A stretch of 64,000 nt of DNA from Catenovulum sp052056295 (GCF_052056295.1 NZ_CP182493.1:3100001-3164000); one strand, 5' to 3'; shown: positions 41,731 through 50,274, counted from the stretch's first letter. Numbers and translations: made by a program. Notes: generated by a model not told the origin, from the letters alone.

Positions 41731-41834
41731 GCATTAAGGCGATAACTTAGAGCAAAATCTCTTTTTCAGGGATGAAAAAGCGAAGCGTACATGGAAGTAT
41801 TCACAGCGTTTTTGCGAAAGTTATGGCTTAATGA
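41731..41834 (+). repeat. Structured intergenic repeat, copy 11 (plus)
   Basis: The outer arms (41731-41747 and 41820-41834) pair through CATTAAG/CTTAATG and ATAACTT/AAGTTAT. Hairpin 1 is CTTTTTCA-GGGA-TGAAAAAG's core at 41761-41780. Hairpin 2 is weaker, TAC-ATGGAA-GTA (41788-41799). AGCG follows; the CTTC join reads ATCT here. It lies upstream of and in the sense of nadC. Confidence 0.7.
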
Positions 41835-41964
41835 TTTTGAGCATATTGCACTAGTCTTGCTGCGACTTTTCAAACACCACCATGTTCGTTATATGGTGGC
41901 TTGATTGCACATTACACTCCACAACAGATATAATCCCCGCATTTCGAGCAAACAAAGAACACCC

Positions 41965-42834
41965 ATGACCTCACAGTTACCGCAAAACTTGCAAACAAAC
42001 ATAGAACAAATGGTCGCACTGGCACTATTTGAAGATCTAAATGGCACAGATGCCAGTAATGACATCACAGCGCAATTAATTCCAGCCGAGCAACAAGCAA
42101 AAGCTCAGGTTATTAGCCGTGAAGATGCAATATTTTGTGGAAAAGCATGGGTGCTCGAAACTTTTAAACAAATAAATCAACCGGTTGAAATAGAGTTTTT
42201 AGTCGAAGATGGCGACGAAGTTGGTAAAAATCAGCCACTTTTCATCTTAACTGGCTCTGCACGTGCTATCTTAACTGGCGAGAGAACGGCGCTAAACTTT
42301 GTGCAAACCTTGTCGTCAACAGCAACTATTACCCACGAATATGTGAGTAAAATTGCACATACCCAAACAAACTTGTTGGATACACGTAAAACCATTCCGG
42401 GTTTAAGGCTTGCGCAAAAATACGCAACAACTTGTGGTGGTGGTAAAAACCACAGAGTCGGTTTATATGATGCGTTTTTAATAAAAGAGAATCATATAGC
42501 GGCGGCAGGCTCGATTGAAAATGCAGTTAAACAAGCAAAAGTTATAGCGCCGGGTAAACCGGTTGAAGTAGAAGTTGAAAACAACAACGAGCTGCTACAA
42601 GCATTAAACGCAGGTGCAGATATTATTATGTTGGATAACTACGCGCCAGCTGACATTCCTGCTGCCGTGGAAATAAACCAAAATCACCAAACACCGGCGA
42701 AAATTGAAGTATCTGGCGACATCACCTTAGAAACTATCGCAAGTTACGCGCAGCCAGGAGTCGATTTTATCTCAAGCGGTGCACTGTCAAAACACATCAA
42801 AGCACTCGATTTATCCTTACGAATCATAGGATAG
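41965..42834 (+). CDS. nadC: Nicotinate-nucleotide pyrophosphorylase (carboxylating)
   Basis: A 289-residue quinolinate phosphoribosyltransferase from ATG 41965; a TTG at 41905 would add 20 residues not seen in the family. Family motifs visible are E-D-L-N-G-T-D-A-S-N-D-I-T, G-E-R-T-A-L-N-F, L-D-T-R-K-T-I-P-G-L-R, N-H-R-x-G-L-Y-D-A-F-L-I-K-E-N-H, E-V-E-V-E-N and L-D-N. It makes NaMN from quinolinate and PRPP in NAD synthesis. It is monocistronic and divergent from the PIN-PhoH gene across a long repeat-rich gap. Confidence 0.94.
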   Translation: MTSQLPQNLQTNIEQMVALALFEDLNGTDASNDITAQLIPAEQQAKAQVISREDAIFCGKAWVLETFKQINQPVEIEFLVEDGDEVGKNQPLFILTGSARAILTGERTALNFVQTLSSTATITHEYVSKIAHTQTNLLDTRKTIPGLRLAQKYATTCGGGKNHRVGLYDAFLIKENHIAAAGSIENAVKQAKVIAPGKPVEVEVENNNELLQALNAGADIIMLDNYAPADIPAAVEINQNHQTPAKIEVSGDITLETIASYAQPGVDFISSGALSKHIKALDLSLRIIG

Positions 42835-42939
42835 GCATTAATCGAGCAATTTTCAGGCTTAAACTATGGTTTAAGCCAAGCAAACTGGGTACAATACGCG
42901 GTCATTTTTCCCGTTGGTTAAATTTTGGGCGATATTTAA

Positions 42940-44373
42940 ATGGGCAAAAAGCTATTTATTAAAACTTGGGGTTGTCAGATGAACGAATACGATTCGCAAA
43001 AAATGGCGGATCTATTAGACTCAACCCACGGATACACACTTGCTGAAGAAGCAGAAGACGCAGATGTGATCCTCCTAAACACATGTTCAATCCGTGAAAA
43101 AGCACAAGAAAAAGTGTTCCACCAATTAGGTCGTTGGAAAGAGCTAAAAGACAAAAATCCTGAGTTGGTTATAGGTGTTGGTGGTTGTGTAGCTTCGCAA
43201 GAAGGTAAAGCAATTCGCCAGCGCGCACCATATGTTGATATGGTATTTGGTCCACAAACCTTACACCGCTTGCCAGAAATGATTAACCAAATCAAAGCGG
43301 GTGATAAGTCTGTCGTCGACGTAAGCTTTCCAGAAATTGAAAAGTTCGATCGTTTGCCAGAGCCGCGTGCTGAAGGGCCAACTGCTTTTGTATCTATAAT
43401 GGAAGGTTGTTCTAAATACTGCACATTCTGCGTAGTGCCTTACACTCGTGGTGATGAAGTATCACGACCAGTGGATGATGTATTATACGAAATTGCCCAG
43501 TTAGCAGAACAAGGTGTACGTGAAGTAAACCTACTAGGCCAAAACGTAAACGCATTCCGTGGTGAAAACTTTGATGGCAGCATTTGCCACTTTTCTGAGT
43601 TATTGCGTTTAGTTGCATCTATCGATGGTATCGACCGTATTCGTTACACAACATCACACCCAGTAGAATTTACCGACGACATTATAGAAGTTTATAAAGA
43701 CTTACCAGAATTAGTCGACCACTTGCACTTGCCAGTGCAATCAGGCTCTGATCACATCTTAAACTTAATGAAACGTGGTCATACTGCAATTGAATACAAG
43801 TCAAAAATTCGCAAGCTTAAGAAAATTCGCCCTAACTTAAGCATGTCGTCCGACTTTATTATCGGTTTCCCCGGTGAAAGCAAAGAAGACTTCAAAGCAA
43901 CAATGGACTTAATTGCCAGCATAGGTTTTGATATGAGCTTTAGCTTTATCTACAGTGCACGCCCTGGTACACCTGCAGCAGATTTACCTGACGATGTTAC
44001 CGAAGAAGAAAAGAAAGAACGTCTATACTTATTACAGCAACGTATTAATCAGCAATCATTACAAATTGCCCGAGGCATGTTAAATACCGAACAAAGAATT
44101 TTAGTAGAAGGCCCATCGAAAAAGAATCCAATGGAGCTTTGTGGCCGTACTGAAAATAATCGAGTGGTTAACTTTGAAGGTCCACACACTTGTATCGGTA
44201 AATTTGTTGATGTGAAGATAGTTGACGTGTGGTCAAACTCATTACGCGGCGAATTTATTCGTTCGGAAGAAGAAATGGGTTTACGTGTTGCTACTGCACC
44301 AGCTGAAATTTTAGCGAAAAAACAAGTAGCAGTAGACGAAACAGGTGTGGGTGTATTTAACCCAAGCCTGTAA
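42940..44373 (+). CDS. miaB: tRNA-2-methylthio-N6-dimethylallyladenosine synthase
   Basis: A 477-residue radical SAM methylthiotransferase (E. coli MiaB 474 aa). The N-terminal UPF0004 domain has Cys in T-W-G-C-Q-M-N and two more in N-T-C-S-I-R and G-G-C-V-A. The radical SAM cluster motif is C-S-K-Y-C-T-F-C. A C-terminal TRAM domain (~380-445) binds tRNA. It modifies A37 of tRNAs reading codons beginning with U. It leads the miaB-ybeZ-ybeY-ybeX-lnt run, the usual gammaproteobacterial order. Confidence 0.97.
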   Translation: MGKKLFIKTWGCQMNEYDSQKMADLLDSTHGYTLAEEAEDADVILLNTCSIREKAQEKVFHQLGRWKELKDKNPELVIGVGGCVASQEGKAIRQRAPYVDMVFGPQTLHRLPEMINQIKAGDKSVVDVSFPEIEKFDRLPEPRAEGPTAFVSIMEGCSKYCTFCVVPYTRGDEVSRPVDDVLYEIAQLAEQGVREVNLLGQNVNAFRGENFDGSICHFSELLRLVASIDGIDRIRYTTSHPVEFTDDIIEVYKDLPELVDHLHLPVQSGSDHILNLMKRGHTAIEYKSKIRKLKKIRPNLSMSSDFIIGFPGESKEDFKATMDLIASIGFDMSFSFIYSARPGTPAADLPDDVTEEEKKERLYLLQQRINQQSLQIARGMLNTEQRILVEGPSKKNPMELCGRTENNRVVNFEGPHTCIGKFVDVKIVDVWSNSLRGEFIRSEEEMGLRVATAPAEILAKKQVAVDETGVGVFNPSL

Positions 44374-44400
44374 TTGAACAAACAAATAAAAGGATAACTC

Positions 44401-45423
44401 TTGAGTAGCCAGTTAGAATCAATCGAAGTATTTTTAGAACCAGCCGACAGCTTTCGTTTAGCAAGTTTGTGTGGCCCGTTTGACGATAACATCAAACAAA
44501 TTGAACGTCGTTTAGGGGTAGAAATTACCTACCGTGACAACCAATTTAAAATAACTGGCAAAAAAGATGTGGTGGTGCCTGTTGCAGGTTTATTACGTGA
44601 CTTATACGTAGAAACACAAATTGTAAAAGGCAAAGCCAGTGAACTTGACTCAGAACAAGTTCACCTTGCTATTCAATCGCTTAAAGTGCTTGAACAATCA
44701 AGTGATGACGACGAAATTGGTAAAGAAAGTTTTATCAAAACCAAACGTGGGGTAATTAAACCGCGTAATCCAAACCAAAGTAAATACGTTCATAATGTAC
44801 TGACTAACGATATTTGTTTTGGTGTTGGCCCTGCTGGTACAGGTAAAACATATTTAGCCGTTGCCTGTGCGGTAGATGCACTCGAGCGCCAAGAAGTGCG
44901 CCGTATCTTATTAACTCGCCCCGCAGTTGAAGCCGGTGAAAAACTCGGCTTTTTACCGGGTGATTTAAGCCAAAAAGTCGACCCATATCTAAGGCCACTT
45001 TACGACGCCTTGTTTGAAATGCTTGGTTTTGAAAAAGTAGAGCGTTTAATTGAGCGCAGCGTTATCGAAATAGCACCACTAGCTTATATGCGTGGTCGTA
45101 CCTTAAACGATGCCTTTATTATTTTGGACGAAAGCCAAAACACCACTGTAGAACAAATGAAAATGTTCTTAACCCGTATTGGTTTTAACTCAAAAGCTGT
45201 GATCACAGGTGACATCACCCAAGTTGATTTACCACGTGGGCAAAAATCTGGCTTACGCCATGCAATTGAAGTTTTAGAAGGGGTTGAAGACATCAGCTTT
45301 AACTTTTTCCGTTCACATGACGTAGTGCGTCACCCAGTTGTGCAAAGAGTTGTTGATGCATACGAGCGCTGGGACGAAATAAAACAGCGCGAACAAAAAG
45401 CGAAAAAAGACAATGACGCTTGA
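44401..45423 (+). CDS. ybeZ: PhoH-like ATPase YbeZ
   Basis: A 340-residue PhoH family protein starting at TTG 44401, 8 nt after a GGAT ribosome binding site. Walker A is G-P-A-G-T-G-K-T and Walker B is F-I-I-L-D-E-S-Q-N; T-G-D-I-T-Q-V-D-L-P completes the family core. An N-terminal KH-like segment may bind RNA. YbeZ works with YbeY in rRNA processing and ribosome quality control. It lies 27 bp after miaB and its end overlaps the annotated ybeY start. Confidence 0.95.
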   Translation: MSSQLESIEVFLEPADSFRLASLCGPFDDNIKQIERRLGVEITYRDNQFKITGKKDVVVPVAGLLRDLYVETQIVKGKASELDSEQVHLAIQSLKVLEQSSDDDEIGKESFIKTKRGVIKPRNPNQSKYVHNVLTNDICFGVGPAGTGKTYLAVACAVDALERQEVRRILLTRPAVEAGEKLGFLPGDLSQKVDPYLRPLYDALFEMLGFEKVERLIERSVIEIAPLAYMRGRTLNDAFIILDESQNTTVEQMKMFLTRIGFNSKAVITGDITQVDLPRGQKSGLRHAIEVLEGVEDISFNFFRSHDVVRHPVVQRVVDAYERWDEIKQREQKAKKDNDA

Positions 45424-45904
45424 TGTCTCTAGGATAATGTTAGATCTAGATTTACAAATAGCCTGCGAAGGGGATATCCCACCTGAGTCCAACTTTGTTA
45501 AATGGGCGCAGGCAGCTTTGGTTGAGCGCGGTGATGCATTAACCGAAATGTCTATTCGTTTAGTCAACGAAGACGAAAGCCAAGATCTAAACAATACCTA
45601 CAGACACAAAAATAAACCAACCAATGTATTATCATTTCCATTTGAAAACCCGCCGGGAATTGAATTGCCATTAATTGGTGATTTAGTGATTTGTGCTCAA
45701 GTTGTTAGGCGCGAAGCCGAAGAACAAAATAAGCCACTAACAGCCCACTGGGCACACATGGTTATACACGGCTGCTTGCATTTATTAGGTTACGACCATA
45801 TAGAAGACGAAGAAGCCGAAACAATGGAAAATTTAGAAAGACGAATTTTGTCGCAATTAGGGTTTGACGACCCGTACAAAAGTGACGAAACTATTGATCC
45901 CTAA
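45413..45904 (+). CDS. ybeY: Endoribonuclease YbeY
   Basis: A 163-residue zinc-dependent endoribonuclease (E. coli 155 aa). The metal site is the H-G-x-L-H-x-x-G-Y-D-H motif (H-G-C-L-H-L-L-G-Y-D-H). It matures the 3-prime end of 16S rRNA and takes part in late 70S quality control. The ATG at 45413 overlaps ybeZ by 11 bp. An alternative ATG at 45437, preceded by AGGATA, gives exactly 155 residues and may be the true start. Confidence 0.95.
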   Translation: MTLDVSRIMLDLDLQIACEGDIPPESNFVKWAQAALVERGDALTEMSIRLVNEDESQDLNNTYRHKNKPTNVLSFPFENPPGIELPLIGDLVICAQVVRREAEEQNKPLTAHWAHMVIHGCLHLLGYDHIEDEEAETMENLERRILSQLGFDDPYKSDETIDP

Positions 45905-45925
45905 CAGAATGAGAAAAAAGCTAAC

Positions 45926-46804
45926 ATGAGCGAAGACAATCCTCACTCTAGCAACGGTTCTTCTGGCAAGTCTTGGTTAGATAAACTAGGACAAATGTTT
46001 GCAGGAGAACCGCGAAGCCGTGAAGAATTACAGGAAGTTTTTGAAGAAGCCGCCGAGCGTTCTTTAATAGATAACGACACCAAGGAAATGATCGAAGGTG
46101 TTATGGACATTGCTGAAATGCGTGTTCGTGATGTGATGATCCCAAGATCGCACATGGTTACCATTGAAAGATCACAACCTGTAGAAGAATTCCTCCCTAT
46201 CATGATTGAATCTGCGCACAGCCGCTTTCCGGTTATATGCGAAGACAAAGATCATGTTGAAGGCATACTACTTGCCAAAGACCTACTAGCCTACGTTTAC
46301 CACAATGGTTTTGAAAATTTCACCTTTAATGAACTATTGCGTCCAGCTGTTGTTATTCCAGAGAGCAAACGATTAGACATACTGCTTAAAGACTTTCGTA
46401 AAGAAAGATACCATATGGCAATAGTGGTCGACGAATTTGGCAGCGTGTCGGGCCTTGTCACCATTGAAGATATATTAGAACTCATTGTTGGCGAAATTGA
46501 AGACGAACACGACGTTCAAGAGCCAGAAGATATTCGCAAAGTCACCAGCTATGTTTATGCTGTGAATGCGTTAACTGAAATTGAAGAATTTAACGACTTT
46601 TTCAAAACACAATGGCAAGCAGAAGACGTAGACACAATAGGCGGATTAGTTATACAAGCATTTGGTCACTTACCAACTAAAGGTGAGGCGATAGAAGTAA
46701 ATGGTTATAACTTTAAAGTAGTTAGCTGCGACGGACGCCGTATCAACCAGCTACAAATGACCATGCCACGCGACAATGCAGAAAACAAGGAAGCCACTGC
46801 TTAA
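45926..46804 (+). CDS. ybeX: CorC/YbeX family CBS-domain protein
   Basis: A 292-residue cytosolic protein with two CBS domains (~65-190, motif R-D-V-M-I-P-R-S and V-V-D-E-F-G-S-V-S-G-L-V-T) and a C-terminal CorC_HlyC domain (~205-285, D-T-I-G-G-L-V). Known as CorC for its link to Mg/Co efflux, it is also tied to ribosome assembly in the ybeZYX cluster. It starts 21 bp after ybeY and overlaps lnt by one base. Confidence 0.93.
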   Translation: MSEDNPHSSNGSSGKSWLDKLGQMFAGEPRSREELQEVFEEAAERSLIDNDTKEMIEGVMDIAEMRVRDVMIPRSHMVTIERSQPVEEFLPIMIESAHSRFPVICEDKDHVEGILLAKDLLAYVYHNGFENFTFNELLRPAVVIPESKRLDILLKDFRKERYHMAIVVDEFGSVSGLVTIEDILELIVGEIEDEHDVQEPEDIRKVTSYVYAVNALTEIEEFNDFFKTQWQAEDVDTIGGLVIQAFGHLPTKGEAIEVNGYNFKVVSCDGRRINQLQMTMPRDNAENKEATA

Positions 46805-48399
46805 TGCAACTAGATGCTAAATGCCAAAGTTTACTGCTGTTTGTAGCAGGTGGCCTCGGCACTTTAACATTTGCGCCTTTTTCATTTTCTTGGATGATAT
46901 TTTTAATATTACCAGGAGTGATTTGGGCCTGCCTGACCGCCTCAACCAAAATGGCCGCAGTATATGCTTTCAGTTTTTCGTTAGGTTGGTTTGGTTTTGG
47001 CTTAAGTTGGATATACGTAAGTTTAGACCAACACGGCGGCGTGCCTATGCTTGGCTCTGTCGCGATGATTTTGCTGCTTGCAGCCTATTTATCTATCTAT
47101 TTTACCGCCGCCTTGACCATAACTCGCTACCTAATGCGCTACAGCTTATATGCATTATGGTTATTGCCCGCTTTTTGGTGTTTGTTTGAATGGCTGCGCA
47201 GCTTTGTATTAACCGGTTTTCCGTGGTTGTCGGTTGGCTACAGTCAATTTCACACCATGTGGGGAAAACTCGCACCGTTAATTGGTGAAACAGGCGTAAC
47301 TTTAGTTGTTGTCGCAATGAGTTTATTGCCCGCTGTATTTAGCATAATTCGAAAGGTCAGTGGCACTCAAACGGTTGCAATTGCAATGTTATTAACCACG
47401 ATAACTGCAACCAGCCAACACATACTTAGAATTGCTGATTCTCCGGTTCTGCAGCCACCGATAAACCAGCTGCCACGCTCTACCAAATTAATTAACCTAG
47501 CATTAGTGCAAGGCAACATAGCGCAGGAAAATCGTTGGCAGCCTGAATATTTATTGCCGACCATGCTCAAATATCAAGATATTAGCCGGCCACATTATTC
47601 AAAAACTGATATCGTAATCTGGCCTGAAGCAGCTATACCGGCAATAGAGCCGAACGCACAAGAGTTTCTAGCAAACTTAGACAAAGCCGCCAATTATACC
47701 AATACAGCAATAGTGACAGGTATTATTGACTACCGGCCATATTCTGGCGCGTTTTATAATAGTTTGATTGTTGTGGGGCAACAGCAAAGCGAAGCCGGTG
47801 ATGCGAGCTATTTTCACGGCCACGATAATAGATACAACAAACATCATTTATTGCCGATAGGCGAATTTGTCCCTTTTGAAGATTGGTTACGTCAACTGTC
47901 GCCGATATTTGATTTACCTTTTTCTTCTTTTACCCGTGGCGACTATGTTCAGCACGATCTGGTTGCTAAAGGTTTTCATATCACCCCAGCCATTTGTTAC
48001 GAAATTCTCTTTCCAACACAAATTAGAGACAATTTAACCGAGCAGACAGATTTCATTTTAACCGTCAGTAACGATGCTTGGTTTGGCAATTCACACGGCC
48101 CACATCAACATTTAGAAATCGCGCGTATGCGAGCGCTAGAACTCGGTATTCCGATAGTGCGTGCGACCAATACAGGTATTTCTGCAATTATAAATGCAAC
48201 AGGCAGAATATCAGCGCAAGCACCACAATTTGAGCAACACGTATTAACCTACTTATTACCAATTATTCAGCATCAAACTGTATATAGAAAATATGGTGAT
48301 TGGTTCGTTTACCTTTGTTATTTAATCAGTATTTGCGCAGTAGTAGGGTATTTTTTACGCAAGAAAAACTATCAACCGCAGGCTACGGAGCAAGTTTAA
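46804..48399 (+). CDS. lnt: Apolipoprotein N-acyltransferase
   Basis: A 531-residue membrane enzyme with about six N-terminal TM segments and a carbon-nitrogen hydrolase domain (~230-490). The catalytic Glu is in W-P-E-A-A-I-P, the Lys is near N-K-H-H-L-L-P-I-G-E-F-V-P-F-E, and the Cys is in A-I-C-Y-E-I-L-F-P. It adds the third acyl chain to lipoproteins in the inner membrane. Its ATG overlaps the ybeX stop, so it is the last member of the conserved run. The window encodes several predicted lipoprotein substrates. Confidence 0.96.
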   Translation: MQLDAKCQSLLLFVAGGLGTLTFAPFSFSWMIFLILPGVIWACLTASTKMAAVYAFSFSLGWFGFGLSWIYVSLDQHGGVPMLGSVAMILLLAAYLSIYFTAALTITRYLMRYSLYALWLLPAFWCLFEWLRSFVLTGFPWLSVGYSQFHTMWGKLAPLIGETGVTLVVVAMSLLPAVFSIIRKVSGTQTVAIAMLLTTITATSQHILRIADSPVLQPPINQLPRSTKLINLALVQGNIAQENRWQPEYLLPTMLKYQDISRPHYSKTDIVIWPEAAIPAIEPNAQEFLANLDKAANYTNTAIVTGIIDYRPYSGAFYNSLIVVGQQQSEAGDASYFHGHDNRYNKHHLLPIGEFVPFEDWLRQLSPIFDLPFSSFTRGDYVQHDLVAKGFHITPAICYEILFPTQIRDNLTEQTDFILTVSNDAWFGNSHGPHQHLEIARMRALELGIPIVRATNTGISAIINATGRISAQAPQFEQHVLTYLLPIIQHQTVYRKYGDWFVYLCYLISICAVVGYFLRKKNYQPQATEQV

Positions 48400-48401
48400 C
48401 C

Positions 48402-49385
48402 ATGACAAATTTTAAGTGGGGCATTATCGGCCCAGGACAAATCGCTAATAGATTCGCCGGTGCACTTGCTGCTGATTTTGTCGGTAGCCTATACGCAGTT
48501 GGTTGTCGTAGCCAACAACGTGGTGAAGAATTTGCAAAAAAATACGGCGGCGAAAAAGTTTATACAAACTACCAAGATTTAATAAACGATGAACAAATAG
48601 ACGCTGTTTACATAGCCACTCCGCATAATTTTCATTTTGAACTAGTAAAAAGCTGCCTTAAAGCTAAAAAGCCAGTTTTGTGTGAAAAACCATTAACAGT
48701 TACCGCTGCACAAACGGCAGAGCTAATTGAATTAGCTAACGCAAATAACACCTTTTTAATGGAAGCCATGTGGTCGCTATATTTACCTGTATATTTGCAA
48801 GCGAATAAATGGATAGCTGAAGGCAAAATTGGTGACATACAATTAATTCGCTCAACTTTCGGTTTTAATATACCTAAAGACGACCCAGAAGACAGAAACC
48901 TTAATCCAAACCTAGCAGGTGGCGCACTATTAGACAGAGGCGTATATTGCGTAGCAACCGCCCAATGGTTTATGCAAGAAAAAGCACAAAACATACAAGC
49001 AATGGGCACAATAGGTGAAACTGGGGTCGACTTAACCAGCATGGCCAACCTTAGCTATAGCAACAACAAATTTGCCCAATTTAACACCAACCTAGTGTGT
49101 AAAACCGAAAACAACCTACATATCTACGGCAGTGAAGGCCGGATAGAAATAAGCAATATGTTTTGGGAAAGCGAAGAAATAACCCTATACACCAACGAAG
49201 ACAACAGCAAACAAACACTGCAACTACCATTTGCCGTAAATGGCTTTGAATACGAAATAGCTGAAGCAGAAAAATGTATTAAAGAAGGCAAAATACAAAG
49301 CGATGTAGTAACCCACCAGTTTACGTTAAATACAATGCAAACCATGGACGAAATATTGGAGCAGTTGCGCTCGGTTTGTAATTAG
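48402..49385 (+). CDS. Gfo/Idh/MocA family oxidoreductase
   Basis: A 327-residue NAD(P)-dependent sugar-type dehydrogenase from ATG 48402, 2 bp after lnt; upstream starts lie within lnt. The Rossmann motif is W-G-I-I-G-P-G-Q-I-A-N, followed by A-T-P-H-N-F-H and the catalytic E-K-P-L-T of this family. It reduces or oxidises a sugar, cyclic polyol or similar compound; the substrate is not predictable. The final four bases overlap the vapC-like gene on the opposite strand. Confidence 0.9.
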   Translation: MTNFKWGIIGPGQIANRFAGALAADFVGSLYAVGCRSQQRGEEFAKKYGGEKVYTNYQDLINDEQIDAVYIATPHNFHFELVKSCLKAKKPVLCEKPLTVTAAQTAELIELANANNTFLMEAMWSLYLPVYLQANKWIAEGKIGDIQLIRSTFGFNIPKDDPEDRNLNPNLAGGALLDRGVYCVATAQWFMQEKAQNIQAMGTIGETGVDLTSMANLSYSNNKFAQFNTNLVCKTENNLHIYGSEGRIEISNMFWESEEITLYTNEDNSKQTLQLPFAVNGFEYEIAEAEKCIKEGKIQSDVVTHQFTLNTMQTMDEILEQLRSVCN

Positions 49386-49768
49386 TTACCCGCGTCGATT
49401 AACCTAATTTTATACGGCGGAAATTTTTCATCGCAAGTAATAATTGTTAAACCTTCAGCTTGGGCTTGAGCTATTAACATTCTATCAAATGGATCTTTGT
49501 GGTGTTCGGGCAATAAACCCGCTTGATCGCCATGGTACAAACTAATTGGCAGTGGCAAAAAGCCCTCATCTTCAATTAAACTGTCCATATCTTCAGGCGC
49601 TTTAAGTTTACCTAAAGCGCGTTTAATTGAAATTTCCCAAGTAGAAGCAGTGCTGACAAATACTTGATTGCGTGGGTCTGCGATAATTTCCCTAGCTTTA
49701 ACACCTAAGTTTTGGTCATCTGTCAGCCACCACAAAAGTGCATGCGTATCTAACAGAATACGTTTCAT
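49382..49768 (-). CDS. PIN-domain toxin, VapC-like
   Basis: A 128-residue PIN domain protein. It opens with L-L-D-T-H-A-L-L-W-W and ends with L-x-I-I-T-C-D-E-K, giving the acidic residues typical of VapC-type RNases (near positions 6, 41, 93 and 112-115). Such toxins cleave tRNA or rRNA. Its start overlaps the antitoxin gene by 4 bp. Its 3-prime end overlaps the end of the Gfo/Idh gene by 4 bp, converging. Confidence 0.88.
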   Translation of the reverse strand: MKRILLDTHALLWWLTDDQNLGVKAREIIADPRNQVFVSTASTWEISIKRALGKLKAPEDMDSLIEDEGFLPLPISLYHGDQAGLLPEHHKDPFDRMLIAQAQAEGLTIITCDEKFPPYKIRLIDAGN

Positions 49769-49998
49769 AAGTCGGCCTCAAAAAGATCGTTCAACTCTTT
49801 AGATTCATTATTGAAAGAAGGATTTAGTTTGATTTGGTCTTTATAACGGCCTGGTTTACGCTCTTTTAAAACAGTCTTATGCGGCACCAATTCAAGGTAA
49901 GGTTTGCCTGATTTAGCAATAATAACTGATTCACCACTCCATGCAGCTTCACCTAATTTTGATAACTGAGATTTTGCTTCGTGCATGTTAACTTGCAT
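49765..49998 (-). CDS. Phd/YefM-type antitoxin
   Basis: A 77-residue protein with the N-terminal Phd/YefM DNA-binding motif (V-N-M-H-E-A-K-S-Q-L-S-K-L, then I-A-K-S-G-K-P-x-L-x-L-V-P) and a charged, probably disordered C-terminal tail that would bind the toxin. It overlaps the toxin gene by 4 bp. A tandem 10-bp repeat 14 bp upstream of its start is a likely operator for autorepression. Confidence 0.88.
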   Translation of the reverse strand: MQVNMHEAKSQLSKLGEAAWSGESVIIAKSGKPYLELVPHKTVLKERKPGRYKDQIKLNPSFNNESKELNDLFEADL

Positions 49999-50012
49999 AT
50001 TTACTTACCTAG

Positions 50013-50032
50013 CTTAGCTAAACTTAGCTAAA
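50013..50032. promoter_or_regulatory. Operator candidate for the toxin-antitoxin genes
   Basis: Two exact tandem copies of CTTAGCTAAA lie just upstream of the antitoxin start. Each contains the self-complementary TTAGCTAA. The spacing of one helical turn suits binding by an antitoxin dimer or dimers. Confidence 0.55.
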
Positions 50033-50274
50033 TTTTAGGTTCTACATTGCAAAAAAAGCAATACTCAACACTTAAAGCAGCAAAACATGCGCCATAAATC
50101 CGAGGCTTAAGTTAAAACCATCACAATATACCGCCTACCAACAAAAATTAATTCGCAACCATTCATAGTTTTGTTATATTAGCGCGCTATAAACAACGCC
50201 TAAAAAAGAACATACAATTATAAGTGTAAAAATACACACATAGACGTTAGACGAGTTTAAAGTTATTAAAAAGC

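Larger units (their letters stand above)
41022..41964. other. 943-bp gene-free divergent region upstream of nadC
   Basis: It contains the second ~383-bp composite (41252-41634, with repeat copies 9 and 10), then structured repeat copy 11. The remaining ~200 bp next to each gene must hold the promoters of the PIN-PhoH and nadC genes. No gene is supported. Confidence 0.65.

Noticed and set aside
5372..41834. The structured repeats as hammerhead or other known self-cleaving ribozymes
   Set aside because: The three-way layout resembles a hammerhead, but the CUGAUGA and GAAA core segments are absent from the joins; CTTC, GAGCG and AGCG fit no ribozyme core I know.
5372..41834. The structured repeats as a CRISPR array or integron attC cassette array
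   Set aside because: The copies are kilobases apart, the stems vary, there is no regular spacer, no cas or integrase gene, and no GTTRRRY core.
42975..43424. A 149-codon frame antisense to miaB
   Set aside because: It is a shadow of a highly conserved gene, with no independent signal; the same applies to the long antisense frames inside the kinase, helicase and kds genes.
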